A stretch of DNA of 64,000 bases from Nemertoderma westbladi (lineage: Eukaryota > Xenacoelomorpha > Nemertodermatida > Nemertodermatidae): positions 31,770 to 95,769 of the forward strand of contig JAUCBJ010001093.1 of the NCBI GenBank assembly GCA_032718475.1, given 5' to 3'. Made by a program: the position numbers and the translations under genes. The notes below the pieces were generated by a model. The model worked only from the letters and a program-made list of their open reading frames with translations, was not told the origin of the DNA and did no database searches. The number at the start of each line of letters is the position of its first letter. Position 1 is the stretch's first letter. Below, piece after piece: positions 12,387-20,813 of this stretch.

Positions 12387-12815
12387 ATGGCTAACCTCAA
12401 ATCCAACTGTTGTAAATAATAATTTTTGTGTTTCATCATACAATAGTACTGGTCTATCACCTGATAAACTTGTTTTTATAAATGCGCTATTAGCAGGCAG
12501 TGATATTGTTTGTTTACAAGAACACTTTGTGCTAAGTGACAATAGTCACAGAATAAAGTCGGCCTTTGCTGACTATCAATGTATTATACAACCTGCTACA
12601 TATCCAGTTAACGAAATCAGATCAGGCAGGCCTTTAGGTGGTTTATGGTTTACTTTTAGGAAGGCTTTATCGAAATATGTTTCTAGAATAAATGTGACTA
12701 ATCTGCGACTGCAAGCATTGCAATTACGTTTGCCTAATGTAAAACCGTAAGTCATAATCAACTTATATTTTCCAGTTGATTCACATGATAATAATATATC
12801 TGATGATCTTCTTAC
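12387..12815 (+). pseudogene. LINE-A ORF2, endonuclease N-terminal half
   Basis: Start of an APE-type (exonuclease-endonuclease-phosphatase) endonuclease: SYNSTGLSPDKLVF, then GSDIVCLQEHFVL, whose QEH contains the catalytic glutamate, then GRPLGGLWFTFRK and INLYFPVDSHDN. An ATG at 12387 runs into TAA after ten codons, so a frameshift lies near 12417, and TAA at 12748 interrupts the frame again. The domain is then split by the LTR element; the other half is at 24622. Confidence 0.8.
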
Positions 12816-13355
12816 TGTTAGCTTATTCAATCCCGCTAACACCCCATAAAGTTATAAGCCGATAAGCAATATTGGGAGCCACGAGATTGGGTAATTAACC
12901 AACTCGTGCCATCCCAATAAGAATGGGAAGGAGAAGCACACAATGAGGGTCAGGGGCCAAACCCCTAACCCAGAGAGAATAGGTGGAGTGAACGGGAACA
13001 CTCCAAAGGGCGCCAACAAGGGTATCAACCAATCAGAGGGGGGAAAGGCATCGATTAGGTAGAGTAACAAGGCCAACCGTGCAATATAGCCACTTGGCAG
13101 TAATAATACCAATTCAGTTATCTCAGTGCAATACCGGTGCTAGATTAGGTTACATAGTTTTAGATAGGGAAGGACCGGGACTTTAGTTACCGTATCCCGT
13201 CTTCCATGTACGACAATATTATATCTATATCTATATCTATATCTGCATATCATATTATATACAACAAACAGCACAAACTCATTTACTCTTTATGCACGGC
13301 GGGGACGCGTGAACTAAAACCGGATAAACCGGGATCCCTCTTGGATCCCGTCACA
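12816..13355 (+). repeat. 5' LTR
   Basis: 540 bp, beginning TGTTAGC and ending GTCACA. The first 30 bases can fold: GTTAGC and GCTAAC form an inverted pair. It contains tataagccgata, a run of tatatc repeats, and ends in a GGGATCC-rich segment. No primer-binding site could be assigned in the sequence that follows (13356-13423). Confidence 0.95.
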
Positions 13356-13423
13356 GTAACTAAACCAGCTGCCGCCCTAGATAAACTCTGTAACCACCAG
13401 CCACCAAAATCTGCAGGGGAAAG

Positions 13424-15076
13424 ATGAGTCAGTCGGGTGAGATAACACCGACGCGGACCCCGGACGAAGAGCTAACGATCCGCGAGGCCGCAACCAGGCG
13501 ATATAGGCCCACGACGCCGGACCCATCGGTAACGGGTCATCCGGCAGTTCAGGACGAGGGGGGCCTGGAACCCGAGGTCCAGCCGAGAGGAAGAGAGAGC
13601 GAGACGGAGGGAAAAGGAGACGAGTCGACACGGGACGGGGGTCGACGCACCGGTGTCGCCGGCCAGCCACAGGCCGAGGGCGACGAGCGGCCCACCGAAA
13701 CGGCGACGGTGGGGCCGACGGTGCGGCCCCAGACGCAGAGAGACAAAGGAGATATCGGTACCGATGTCGCCGGCCAGCTACAGGCCGAGGGCGACGAACG
13801 GCCCACCGGAACGGCGACGGTGGGGCCGCCGGTACGACGTCGAACCCGGAGAGACGGACGAGGGGTCGGTGACGAGGACGTCGGGGTTTCTGAGCGACTT
13901 CGACGGGCCTACAACGCGACCCGGAGACTACTAGAGGAGGCCAGAAAGGGGAAAACGATAGACGAGGTAAAACTGAAGTCAGGACTATGTAAGTCGGACA
14001 GACATTTATACTATCTAATGCGTTTCGGGCAGAGAGAATTGGCCGAGGAGAGAGCGAGAAAGGTTGCCGAGGAACTGTATGACTCATGGCGGCATGGGGG
14101 TATACAACCTAGTGTAGTGTACATAGGGCCATATTTAATCGATGCCCGGGGTATAAAATTAATGGGTTGGAACAGACCTGAAGGGGGCGAATCCGAGGTT
14201 AACCCCGAGGATTCGGCCTCGTCGGTCGGAGGGAGTTCCGGGAGGAGGGGGAAAGTTAGTAGGTCGGGAAGGTGGAGGGAGTCCGTCGTAACCGATAAGT
14301 CTGCTACATCCTCCGCGAAAGAAAGACTGGTGAGAGAGGCAGGTGCCGCGTACCGTCTCGAGCTGATAGAGCAAGGTCAGAGGGAAATTGATAAACGGCT
14401 AGAGGAGGGGAGAATGCGGCTAGAGAGGGAAGCGGCATTGATTAGAGAAACCGGAGAGAGGGCCGAAAGGGCTTTGAGAGGCCTTAGGGAGTGTGAGGAA
14501 ATAGAGGAAAAGGAGTGTAGGGAACGTGAGGCGAGAGAGGAAAGGGAACGCAAAGAGCGCGAGGCGGAACGCAAGGAGCATGAGGCGAGAGAGGAAAGGG
14601 AACGCAAAGAGCGCGAGGCGGAACGCAAGGAACATGAGGCGAGAGAAGAAAGGGCACGCAAGGAGCGTGAGGCAAGGGAGGAAAAGGAACGCAAAGAGCG
14701 TGAGGCGGAACGCAAGGAGCATGAGGCGAGAAAGGAAAGTGAACGTAAGGAGCGTGAAGCGAGGCGAAGGGAGAGTGCTAGGAAAGTAGTAGAGTTGGCT
14801 GAGCGGGACACGCGGGAGTGTGAGAGGAGAATGGCAGGAGCCGAGCGAGACCATGAGGAATTAAAGAGACGCCAAAGTGAGCTTGGGGAACATAGGGTTA
14901 GACGCGCGCACGAGCTGCAACTGGTGCGGGCGGGGGCGTCTGAGAGCGAGACAGGCTCGAGTATTTTAGAGGAGCCAGGGGCCGTGGATACATTTATTAA
15001 TACCCCACTTACAGGGACCGCACGACAGGCCCAAAACTGGTGTGACCGTACGGGCGGGCGGGGGGGGGGGGGGTAA
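13424..15076 (+). CDS. LTR-element polyprotein, segment 1 (charged, coiled-coil)
   Basis: Starts at ATG 13424, 68 bp after the LTR. The N-terminal 130 residues include a tandem duplication of about 40 residues around VAGQxQAEGDERPT. A central part (about 150-240) resembles no domain I know. Residues about 330-500 are a nearly pure Glu/Arg coiled coil, with a 19-residue repeat around EREAERKEHEA. It ends in a poly-Gly stretch encoded by a G run at 15060-15074 and stops immediately after; the +1 frame is open across the same run and continues as segment 2. I read the three breaks as one long ORF disrupted by G-run length changes. Confidence 0.6.
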   Translation: MSQSGEITPTRTPDEELTIREAATRRYRPTTPDPSVTGHPAVQDEGGLEPEVQPRGRESETEGKGDESTRDGGRRTGVAGQPQAEGDERPTETATVGPTVRPQTQRDKGDIGTDVAGQLQAEGDERPTGTATVGPPVRRRTRRDGRGVGDEDVGVSERLRRAYNATRRLLEEARKGKTIDEVKLKSGLCKSDRHLYYLMRFGQRELAEERARKVAEELYDSWRHGGIQPSVVYIGPYLIDARGIKLMGWNRPEGGESEVNPEDSASSVGGSSGRRGKVSRSGRWRESVVTDKSATSSAKERLVREAGAAYRLELIEQGQREIDKRLEEGRMRLEREAALIRETGERAERALRGLRECEEIEEKECREREAREERERKEREAERKEHEAREERERKEREAERKEHEAREERARKEREAREEKERKEREAERKEHEARKESERKEREARRRESARKVVELAERDTRECERRMAGAERDHEELKRRQSELGEHRVRRAHELQLVRAGASESETGSSILEEPGAVDTFINTPLTGTARQAQNWCDRTGGRGGGG

Positions 15077-15896
15077 TAATGATAATGGTACAGTAGACGT
15101 GGTTAATATTAATAGTACCGTATGGGATAATTCTAATCAAACCTTTATTGCAGGAAATACTTTGCCTAGTGGTAGTAATTTAAATTTAAATCAGAACAAT
15201 CTTAATATTAATGTAGAAAATAATCCTAATATTAATGTAGCTACGCAAATTAATCAAAATAATCAAAATAATAATAATTCAAATAATTTAATTAATGAGC
15301 CAAGCCCGAATTTACAAGATAATTCAAATGATTTTATTTCGAACGAACAAATTAATTCTGTATCCGATATGGGTGCTATTAACGTAAACACGTCGGGCGT
15401 GTACAGCCAGGCAAACGGGGACCTGGCAGGCCACACAGTTGGTGGGCCAGAAGTAGCTGGGTTAGGTAGACCCAGCGAGGGCCTGGTAGGCCACGTAGTT
15501 GGTAGACCCAGCGAGGGCCTGGTAGGCCACGTAGTTGGTAGACAGGGAGCAGAGGGCCTGGTAGGCCACGTAGTTGGTAGACAGGGAGCAGAGGGCCTGG
15601 TAGGCCACGTAGTTGGTAGGCAGGGAGTGGCTGGGTTGAATAGACCCAGCGAGGGCCTGGTAGGCCACGCAATAGCAGAGGGAGAGGCGGGGGTGAATAG
15701 ACCCGACCGCGATAGGGTCGATGTGTCGACTAGAGAGGGATATAGTAGCGTAGTGAGGGATAGCGAAGTTAGATGTGGCGAGTGGGGGGGGGGGGGGGGG
15801 CTACAGGGGCCCCACAACAGCGAGTTAGCGGCGAAAGGGGGGGGGGGGCAGAGAGTGTCCCACAGCCGTCAGCGGATAATGCGAGGGCCAAAATAG
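15060..15896 (+). CDS. LTR-element polyprotein, segment 2 (Asn-rich, then VGHVVGR repeats)
   Basis: Open in the frame entered through the first G run; no credible own start. The first ~100 residues are Asn/Ile-rich, followed by five or so copies of a 15-20-residue unit built on GLVGHVVGR. At 15785-15800 another G run gives poly-Gly, and the frame that continues to the protease is the next one (segment 3); this frame ends at 15896. The sequence gives no enzymatic function; low-complexity spacer within a gag-like protein is the simplest reading. Confidence 0.5.
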   Translation, partial: GGGGGNNDNGTVDVVNINSTVWDNSNQTFIAGNTLPSGSNLNLNQNNLNINVENNPNINVATQINQNNQNNNNSNNLINEPSPNLQDNSNDFISNEQINSVSDMGAINVNTSGVYSQANGDLAGHTVGGPEVAGLGRPSEGLVGHVVGRPSEGLVGHVVGRQGAEGLVGHVVGRQGAEGLVGHVVGRQGVAGLNRPSEGLVGHAIAEGEAGVNRPDRDRVDVSTREGYSSVVRDSEVRCGEWGGGGGLQGPHNSELAAKGGGGQRVSHSRQRIMRGPK

Positions 15897-16735
15897 GTAA
15901 ACCGCAACAACCGGCGACGGAAAGTAATAGGGGGATTGCGAGTATCCCCAGCAGCGTGCGACCGAGCAGAGAGAGACAGGTTGACGTCGTAAGAGGGCGG
16001 ACGAAGCGTCGAGCCCGATCAGAAGAGGGAAGAAGAACAGTGGGGTTTAACCGGGAGGTCGACGAGAGATCTCACGAGCGGGAATACTCCACTGAAAGGA
16101 GAAGAAGAGAAGACAGTAGTAGAAGTATCGCCGCGAACGATAGAAGAGCGAAGACGGATAGCGAGCCGTCGGTAGTCGAGATGAGAACAGAGAGTCAGTG
16201 GGGTCGGACTCCGGGAGATTGCCGTCGCCCCGGAGAGATGCAACCCGGCGAGGCGCACTACGCGCCGAGAGAGGGGTACGCGATGTACCGGTGCGAAGAT
16301 GAGAACAGTAGAGAGGGGGGTCGAAGAGAAACTTTCCGACGGAATATACCTACCGATCGAGAATACGGTAGCCGCGGGTTGGATTATTCGAGAAGAATAA
16401 ACTTCGATCCCGAACAACACATGCAGACTGTAGGACATACTGTAGGCCTTACTGCACATACCGTAGGCCATACTGAGAGAGGCAATGTAGGCGATAGGAT
16501 AGCGTGGACAACGGGATTAAACCCGGAAGTCGCGGAATACATACCGGCGGGTAGGCCAGAAGCTGATAGGCCTATACCGGTACCAGTACAGCAGTATGAC
16601 TACAGCATGCAGGGACATAACATATACCCAGGGGAGGGGGGAATTATTGCGGATAGGTGCATGGGCCCCAACATATTAACATCAACCCCAGTACCAAACA
16701 TACCGGTGGGGGGGGGGGGGGGGGCGACAGGGTGA
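15773..16735 (+). CDS. LTR-element polyprotein, segment 3 (Arg-rich)
   Basis: Open through the G runs at 15785-15800 and 15838-15848. It is rich in Arg, Glu and Ser with no hydrophobic segments (for example RRARSEEGRRTVGF and STERRRREDSS), and contains short HTVG repeats near 16433-16475. It ends in TGA directly after a G run at 16708-16724, in which the gag frame is already open. Basic composition suggests nucleic-acid contact, but no family is recognised. Confidence 0.5.
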   Translation: MWRVGGGGGATGAPQQRVSGERGGGAESVPQPSADNARAKIGKPQQPATESNRGIASIPSSVRPSRERQVDVVRGRTKRRARSEEGRRTVGFNREVDERSHEREYSTERRRREDSSRSIAANDRRAKTDSEPSVVEMRTESQWGRTPGDCRRPGEMQPGEAHYAPREGYAMYRCEDENSREGGRRETFRRNIPTDREYGSRGLDYSRRINFDPEQHMQTVGHTVGLTAHTVGHTERGNVGDRIAWTTGLNPEVAEYIPAGRPEADRPIPVPVQQYDYSMQGHNIYPGEGGIIADRCMGPNILTSTPVPNIPVGGGGGATG

Positions 16736-19451
16736 CATTCCCCCATCACAATATCAACAATATACCCCGATAGGAGCAAGAACAACGAGACCCTTGGATG
16801 AGAATAGGTCGTGTGATACAGACATATGGAGGGGGCCGCTACCCCCGATGACATACCCAAGTCAGAGGAAGTCAAGAAATAGGACAGACGGAACGCACCA
16901 GACAGGAGAAACTATACAGCATCCGTCGAACCCATTGGAAGCGCAGGCGATGGGGATGGCCACGTTGATCGATGCGTTGAAAACGAGGATCGAGCTACCA
17001 CCCGTGGAACCATTCAAATTCGATGGGAGTAGGCCGGAAGAATATCTACAGTTTCGGCGCATGTATAGTAACGAAATACTAACAAAAAACTTGACGCAGG
17101 CGGAGTGCCTAAAGTATCTGCAAGTGTACACGGGAGGCCCAGCATACGATATCGTGAGGCAGTATCAAGGAATAGAGGGCGGCTTCACGACAGCATGGCG
17201 GGCACTGGATAGGGAATACGGGCACCCGGCCAAGATCATCAGGCAGACGCTGAGAGGCATAACATCGGGTGGCCTACAGGATAATCCCGTTAGCATTAAG
17301 ACGTTCGCTAACAAAGTCGAAAAGGCGCTAATCGTGCTGAAGACGCTAGACGCGCCGTACGAGCTCAATGCGTCCAACAACATCACCACGATAGCGCAGG
17401 CACTACCAAACTGGCTGCGCAACAAGTGGAGGAAAATCGCCTTCTCCACTCGAGATAAGAAGGGTGCGGAACCGGGTTTAGAAGAAATGTCAAAGTTCTT
17501 AAACTACGAGGCTGAGCTAATAACTGACCCAGTCTATAGCGAAGACAGCCTGGGAAAGGGACCGAAGACAGACTACCATAGACCGAAACCAGAGCACAAC
17601 ACATCAAACGCATTACCGAGACTCAGGCAATCATTGCCATATGCAGCGACGCAGGGGACTGCAAGTCCACAGCTAGCCGAGGATAAGACAACACCATGGA
17701 ATGGACAGGGAAACAATAACAACACGAATAAACATAACCCCAGTACGTCCAGTAGGCTAAATCCAAACAATAAGAATAGTAGGGACTTTGGTACAAACGC
17801 AGCTGCGATACGCAATGCACTGTATAAAGAGGGCTACGACCCAAAGAGCAAATGCCAGCTACACGCAAATGCGCTTCATCAAACCATGAACTGCAGGTAC
17901 TGGCAGGCGCTACCTAGGCAGGATCAGATAGATTATGCGTTCAGCAATAAAATCTGCTCGCGATGTGTAATGAGTGGATATAGAGCAAGGGAGTGCAAGG
18001 AGAAGCCAATAAAATTTGGTCAAAGGAGAGGCCAAACGATGGCGACCAGCACAGTAGGGGCGAAGAAGAGGGGAACGGTGTTACTTGGAGTAGTACCAGT
18101 GCGAGTGATCGGGGAAGGCAATCGATCAGTAACAACACTAATGCTGGTTGATAGTGGAGCTGCCTTCACATTAGTCGAGGAATGGGTGGCCGAGGAGATA
18201 GGATTGAGAACGAGGCCAAGCAGGATGGCGGTAACAACCATCTCTAGCAAAGATGAGATCCTGGAGATGAGAACAGGACGGTGCGCAATTGCAGCAATGA
18301 CACCAGGATGCAACTATGGGGCAACCATCGACCCCATCCAGGTGATAGAGTCAATTAATATTAATGCCAGGCGACCAACCAACATCGAGGTCGAGCAGTA
18401 TAAATTCCTGGACGACATTGACTTCTCAATCCCAGACGTGGACGTTAGGAAGGTGTCCATCATAGTAGGCATGGACTGCCCAACGGCCCACGAAAGAATG
18501 CAAACGGTCTTCGGCGAAGACAAGCAGAGTGACCCGGTGGCCATATTAACACCATTCGGGTGGACACTGACAGGCCCAATTAAGAGCAATATACCATTCC
18601 ATGTGTCCGAGAGTTCAGGATGCATGGTGCCAGGAACTGACGAGATAGAGGAGAGGCCAGAGATGGGCAATAGTGGTAGACAGCTAGAAGTAGAAGCAAC
18701 ACCAAGAGAGTGGGCGGAGGAGAATGGTATGGATACAGAAGATCTAGAGACGATGGGTTGGAATAAGGGTCCCAGCAAGTATCGGTATGGAGATGGAGAG
18801 GAGCGGACGGTGGAGTGTCGGGAGGACAAACCGGAGAAGTGTCCGGTGGAGTGTCCAGAGGAGCGTCCGGAAGAGACGCCGGTCCGGTTGAGAGGCATAC
18901 CGACAAGGGGGAAGCCGAGTAAGAATACAAGATGGAAAGGGAGAAGATGTGAGACGATCAGACCAGGGGCAGAGAAGCCCATGAATAAACATATGGTGGA
19001 CAAAGGAGCCGGGAGAGTAGGAGGCGTGCTGCGTACGCACGCGGAACTGACAGAGTGCGAGGGGGCATTACATAGGCAGACATCGTGTATACCGAAGGAC
19101 GAACGGGGGTCGTTGAAGCCTTTAATGCCAGCACACATATTAAGGGGGAGGCCAGCAGAGGTGGCATCTAAGATTAAGGAGAAGAACAGGGGCGGCATTA
19201 TACCGCCGGGTGACACGTTGAAGGGTGGCACTTTGCCGCCAAGGGACGACCACGAGATCAGAAACATAAATAACAGACAGCATTTGCAAAAACAGGAGAA
19301 AAGACCACCTATCGAATTGACAAGGAGAGCGGAGCGAAGAATTAGAGAACCTATAAGGGGGCAGTGGGAGAGTTGCCTGCTGGAGGAATCACCCCTTGGG
19401 TCGCTGAGTTGTCCAACAGGTTGGACTGGGATGGAAGAGTTACATCCGTAA
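16722..19451 (+). CDS. BEL/Pao gag and aspartic protease (segment 4)
   Basis: The frame is open from the G run ending at 16724, before any ATG, so it is probably the continuation of segment 3. About 16970-17530 encodes a DUF1759-like gag: PPVEPFKFDGSRPEEYLQF, YLQVYTGGPAYDIV and ALDREYGHP. At about 17850-18000 a Cys/His region includes ICSRCVMSGYRARECK, a CCHC-like knuckle with Tyr in place of His. The protease follows: MLVDSGAAFTLVEEW (catalytic Asp at about 18150), IVGMDCPTAHE, then FGWTLTGPI, the usual BEL/Pao protease end. A reverse transcriptase should come next but does not. Instead a charged region leads to LKPLMPAHILRGRP, resembling the post-integrase (DUF5641) region, and the ORF stops. 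Confidence 0.8.
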   Translation, partial: GRQGDIPPSQYQQYTPIGARTTRPLDENRSCDTDIWRGPLPPMTYPSQRKSRNRTDGTHQTGETIQHPSNPLEAQAMGMATLIDALKTRIELPPVEPFKFDGSRPEEYLQFRRMYSNEILTKNLTQAECLKYLQVYTGGPAYDIVRQYQGIEGGFTTAWRALDREYGHPAKIIRQTLRGITSGGLQDNPVSIKTFANKVEKALIVLKTLDAPYELNASNNITTIAQALPNWLRNKWRKIAFSTRDKKGAEPGLEEMSKFLNYEAELITDPVYSEDSLGKGPKTDYHRPKPEHNTSNALPRLRQSLPYAATQGTASPQLAEDKTTPWNGQGNNNNTNKHNPSTSSRLNPNNKNSRDFGTNAAAIRNALYKEGYDPKSKCQLHANALHQTMNCRYWQALPRQDQIDYAFSNKICSRCVMSGYRARECKEKPIKFGQRRGQTMATSTVGAKKRGTVLLGVVPVRVIGEGNRSVTTLMLVDSGAAFTLVEEWVAEEIGLRTRPSRMAVTTISSKDEILEMRTGRCAIAAMTPGCNYGATIDPIQVIESININARRPTNIEVEQYKFLDDIDFSIPDVDVRKVSIIVGMDCPTAHERMQTVFGEDKQSDPVAILTPFGWTLTGPIKSNIPFHVSESSGCMVPGTDEIEERPEMGNSGRQLEVEATPREWAEENGMDTEDLETMGWNKGPSKYRYGDGEERTVECREDKPEKCPVECPEERPEETPVRLRGIPTRGKPSKNTRWKGRRCETIRPGAEKPMNKHMVDKGAGRVGGVLRTHAELTECEGALHRQTSCIPKDERGSLKPLMPAHILRGRPAEVASKIKEKNRGGIIPPGDTLKGGTLPPRDDHEIRNINNRQHLQKQEKRPPIELTRRAERRIREPIRGQWESCLLEESPLGSLSCPTGWTGMEELHP

Positions 19452-19611
19452 AAGGTGCGGGCAGAGGTGTTACCTGTCTGTTAGAAGGGGCACCTTAGTA
19501 GAGTTACAGAAAAGTTTAGTCGTCCAAGTTTTGGACTGAGGGGGGTGGGATTGAGGGCGAGACGCCCTTCCCACAAACAAAATAATAAAATAAAATAAAA
19601 AAAATAGTACA
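19452..19611 (+). pseudogene. probable integrase-tail remnant and spacer
   Basis: In the frame one base off from the end of the protease ORF, about 19405-19487 reads WDGRVTSVKGAGRGVTCLL, like the WP-GRV-EV-PG-DG-VR--V tail found at the C-terminus of BEL/Pao integrases. With LKPLMPAHILRGRP just upstream, this suggests that RT-RNaseH-integrase was deleted internally, leaving both ends. Confidence 0.45.
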
Positions 19612-20340
19612 TGGTAGGTACGCAGTCAGTAGGCAGAGAGTTAGTTAGAAGGTACGTAGTACCTAGTTAGTTAGTTAGTTAGGAGGTACGTAGTACCACC
19701 AGTTAGAGAGTTAGTTAGAGGGTACGTAAGTACCGTTAGTTAGTTAGTTAGTTAGGAGGTACGTAGTACCGCCAGTTAGAGAGTTGGTTAGAGGGTACGT
19801 AAGTACCGTTAGTTAGTTAGTTAGCTAGGAGGTACGTAGTACCGCCAGTTAGAGAGTTAGTTAGAGGGTACGTAAGTACCGTTAGTTAGTCAGAGAGTTA
19901 GAGGGTACGTAGTACCGCTAGTTAGTTAGAGTTAGAGGGTATGTAGTACCGATAGTTAGTTAGAGAGTTAGAGGGTACGTAAGTACCGATAGTTAGTTAG
20001 AGAGTTAGAAGGTACGTAGTACCGATAGTCAGTTAGAGAGTTAGAGGGTACGTAAGTACCGCTAGTTAGTTAGAGAGTTAGAGGGTACGTAGTACCGATA
20101 GTTAGTTAGAGAGTTAGAGGGTACGTAAGTACCGCTAGTTAGTTAGAGAGTTAGAGGGTACGTAGTACCGATAGTTAGTTAGAGAGTTAGATGGTACGTA
20201 GTACCGCTAGTTAGTTAGAGAGTTAGAGGGTACGTAAGTACCACTAGTTAGTTAGAGAGTTAGAGGGTACGTAAGTACCGTTAGTTAGAAGAGTTAGAGT
20301 TAGAGGGTATGTAGTACCGTTAGTTAGAAGAGAGAGAGTA
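19612..20340. repeat. 36/37-bp tandem array inside the LTR element
   Basis: About 20 copies of a unit built from gttagttagagagttagagg and ggtacgtagtacc. Each unit contains GGTAC-GTA-GTACC, an inverted repeat with 5-bp arms. The array sits between the two coding regions, where the pol deletion is inferred. It has no coding potential. Confidence 0.9.
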
Positions 20341-20813
20341 AGAGGTAAAAGGGGATATAGATATAGATATTAGTTAGCAGTTAGTAGAGAGAGGGGGGCA
20401 TATGAGTACAGCTGGGTAAGTCGTGTGGCCACACGACCCATACTGCTGCACTGCCATACCCACAGAGTAGGCCAGAATGTGGATTAGAGAATAGAATAAT
20501 CCATAGGCAGTAGTAAGTAGTAGGACAGCAGAATCAAATTAAATAGATAAATAAATAGAATAGGGCTGAAAGTTGTAAAATAGTGGCAACACAAGGGAAG
20601 TTATTCTAGAACATAATAAAAGTAACGGACAGAAATTGTAAATTACGCTCATTTACTAGCTTCAAAATTAATTAGGAATAATTTAGGTTAAAAGGCGCAG
20701 TTAAGTAGGAAATAGGCCATTATCGAACCGTACAGAACATCTTAGATACATCACTCATCTGTATTGCGCCTTGGTAAGGCACCACCTTGCAGGTGAGCGA
20801 GTGAACGTTCAGA
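20341..20813 (+). other. non-coding leader of the second ORF
   Basis: Purine-rich, no ORF. A subgenomic or spliced transcript would be needed to express the downstream ORF; caggtgagcg at about 20790 resembles a splice donor rather than an acceptor, and no clear acceptor is evident. Confidence 0.4.

Noticed and set aside
13377-14854. Minus-strand ORFs of 236, 144 and 144 codons, Ser/Leu/Pro/Arg-rich
   Set aside because: Antisense shadows of the GC-rich, Glu/Arg-coding plus strand.
18314-19267. 317-codon minus-strand ORF opposite the protease
   Set aside because: Antisense to a recognisable BEL/Pao protease; composition is low-complexity Ser/Pro/Leu.
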